Below are positions 62,736-64,000 of a DNA stretch of 64,000 nucleotides, in pieces. The position numbers and the translations under genes are program-made. The stretch lies in contig CM028909.1 of the NCBI GenBank assembly GCA_016801845.1, positions 24,386,813-24,450,812 on the forward strand. Direction: 5' to 3'. The notes beneath the pieces were generated by a model. It did not search any database. It was not told the DNA's origin and saw only the letters and a list, made by a program, of their open reading frames with translations. Source of the DNA: Polydactylus sextarius. Its lineage: Eukaryota > Chordata > Actinopteri > Polynemidae. Each line of letters opens with the position of its first letter. Position 1 is the first letter of the stretch.

Positions 62736-64000
62736 TGTCCAGTTGAGTTGGAAAGAAGTCACAAGTATGGAAAGAAGTCATGGGTATGTCAATTCTTCCA
62801 CGATGAATAAACAGATATTCAAATGTAGATGTTGAAGTTGGTGTGTTTCTCTTTTAATTTTATTCACTGGCAGTAGCTCAATGCTAAAATAACTGTTGCA
62901 CATTTACATCCAGCAGACACAAAGCGACGTTAGCATTCATTTGCAGTCACAATTCTGAGTCCTGATGAATATAAATCCAATATTCACTCAGTGTTCACTC
63001 TGTTTTGGTCTCTATCAGCTCCTGAGAGAAATTTCTTTATCTCATAAAATGCCCCACCAGTATTTATTAGCTCGTTGTTAGTCTGCTGTGTGTTGTTTGG
63101 TGCTGAACAGGCAGGAAACGGTTGCTTTAACGTAACAGTTTCTCTATAACAAACAGCTGTCTGCTGCAGCTGGGAGTGAGGCGATGAGAGTAGCGAGATT
63201 GGAGTCATAACAGTAAAATACTAAACTTTAAAACACTCAAATGCTCCATAGGGCTGAAGGGAACTGCATAGTGATGAGATAATTCTCTGTAGATTTATGA
63301 GGTGAGTGACCCTGCTAGCGTTACTTTAATTTGACCTCTCATTAACATAAAAATCTTGATTAATTCAGCTTGATATTAATCTTTTTATTTTATTATTTTA
63401 TTATATCAGTCTATATGTAGACATTTGTTCTTGTTTTGTGCCTGCACACCTCTGTCATACAGTAGATGTGATAAATGGTATTAATGCTGTCAATAATAAT
63501 TGCTTGAATTGTTTCCATTTCCTCTACTGTCTCCCTGGAATGGCTTCCCCTGCTATGATGTAATTCACACACGGCTATGGCATGAATACAGCATATTGTT
63601 ATCACAAGAGGAAAATGTGCAGTCAAAAACAAAAAACATCCCAATATTAACCCCATGCCTCCAGAAATCCAAGCCCTTCTAACCCATGTAGACATCTCCA
63701 GTCAGTCAGAATGTTCCGCTGTAAGGACATTTACCGCCACAAGTCCAGACAAACAACAGGCACACACACATATGCAGATGTTCAGCAGCAGCAGCCAGCG
63801 TCGCAGTCAGACAGCTGTTGTGCTGATGACCGGTGTCAGGTGCCAGTGGCCTGAATCAAGCTGGCTAACCTCCTCACATCACAACATGTGTCTGTGCAGA
63901 TACAGGAGGTGATAGGCGGACATGTGTCTCCGTATCTGGTGCGCATCTGGAGAACAACTGGCAAGTTGAGGGGGTGACTGTGTGTCTGCTGGTGGAGTGT

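Larger units (their letters stand above)
52819..64000 (+). other. plxna1 following intron, 5' part (runs off the window)
   Basis: No exon encoding the end of the sema domain or the PSI domain could be found here. The first 2 kb is unusually rich in GT tracts. Later parts contain SINE remnants (58.3, 61.3 kb), a LINE tail (60.1-60.4 kb), a long TA repeat (58.7 kb) and an antisense L1-type tail (62.2-62.7 kb). A short exon of under about 30 codons without recognisable motifs could have been missed. Confidence 0.75.

Noticed and set aside
63880..64000. Possible next plexin exon (gtctgtgcag followed by an open frame)
   Set aside because: The translation (IQEVIGGHVSPYLVRIWRTT) shows no resemblance to the expected end of the sema domain.

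Overview
The window looks like teleost fish genomic DNA, probably from a percomorph. It is AT-rich and gene-poor, full of long (CA)n/(GT)n microsatellites, and scattered with decayed fish-type LINE, SINE and unclassified repeats. There is no sign of bacterial gene organisation, and nearly all open reading frames are chance ORFs or reading frames through dinucleotide repeats.

One gene is clearly present, on the + strand: a class A plexin, closest to plexin-A1 (plxna1). It is a cell-surface receptor for semaphorins, acting in axon guidance and cell migration. Only two coding exons lie inside the window. The first coding exon has an acceptor at 33134-33135, starts at 33136, has its ATG at 33357 and ends at 34526. 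It encodes the signal peptide and most of the sema propeller (390 codons). The next exon (52636-52818, 61 codons) continues the propeller. Both exons are in phase 0, with canonical AG and GT borders. They are separated by an 18,109-base intron. The exons for the rest of the protein (end of sema, PSI and IPT domains, transmembrane segment, RasGAP-like tail) are not in the window, so the following intron is at least 11 kb.

Layout: 1-33135 is upstream or intron 1 sequence (a separate 5' exon could not be identified); 33136-34526 is the first coding exon; 34527-52635 is a large intron; 52636-52818 is the second coding exon; 52819-64000 is the start of the next intron. The non-coding part holds an antisense L1-type LINE tail with a readable zinc-knuckle motif (62.3 kb), two oppositely oriented tails of another LINE family (50.8-51.2 and 60.1-60.4 kb), and tRNA-derived SINE remnants (14.0, 14.6, 58.3, 61.3 kb). 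It also holds several copies of common fish interspersed repeats and an inverted pair of an unidentified repeat with a 66-base identical core (43.8 and 46.1 kb).

I found no previously undescribed biological system. The observations most worth checking are the inverted repeat pair with the identical core, the UG-rich surroundings of a frame-preserving second coding exon, and a palindromic MITE-like element at 36.2-36.4 kb. Names of fish repeat families are from memory and not from a database search.
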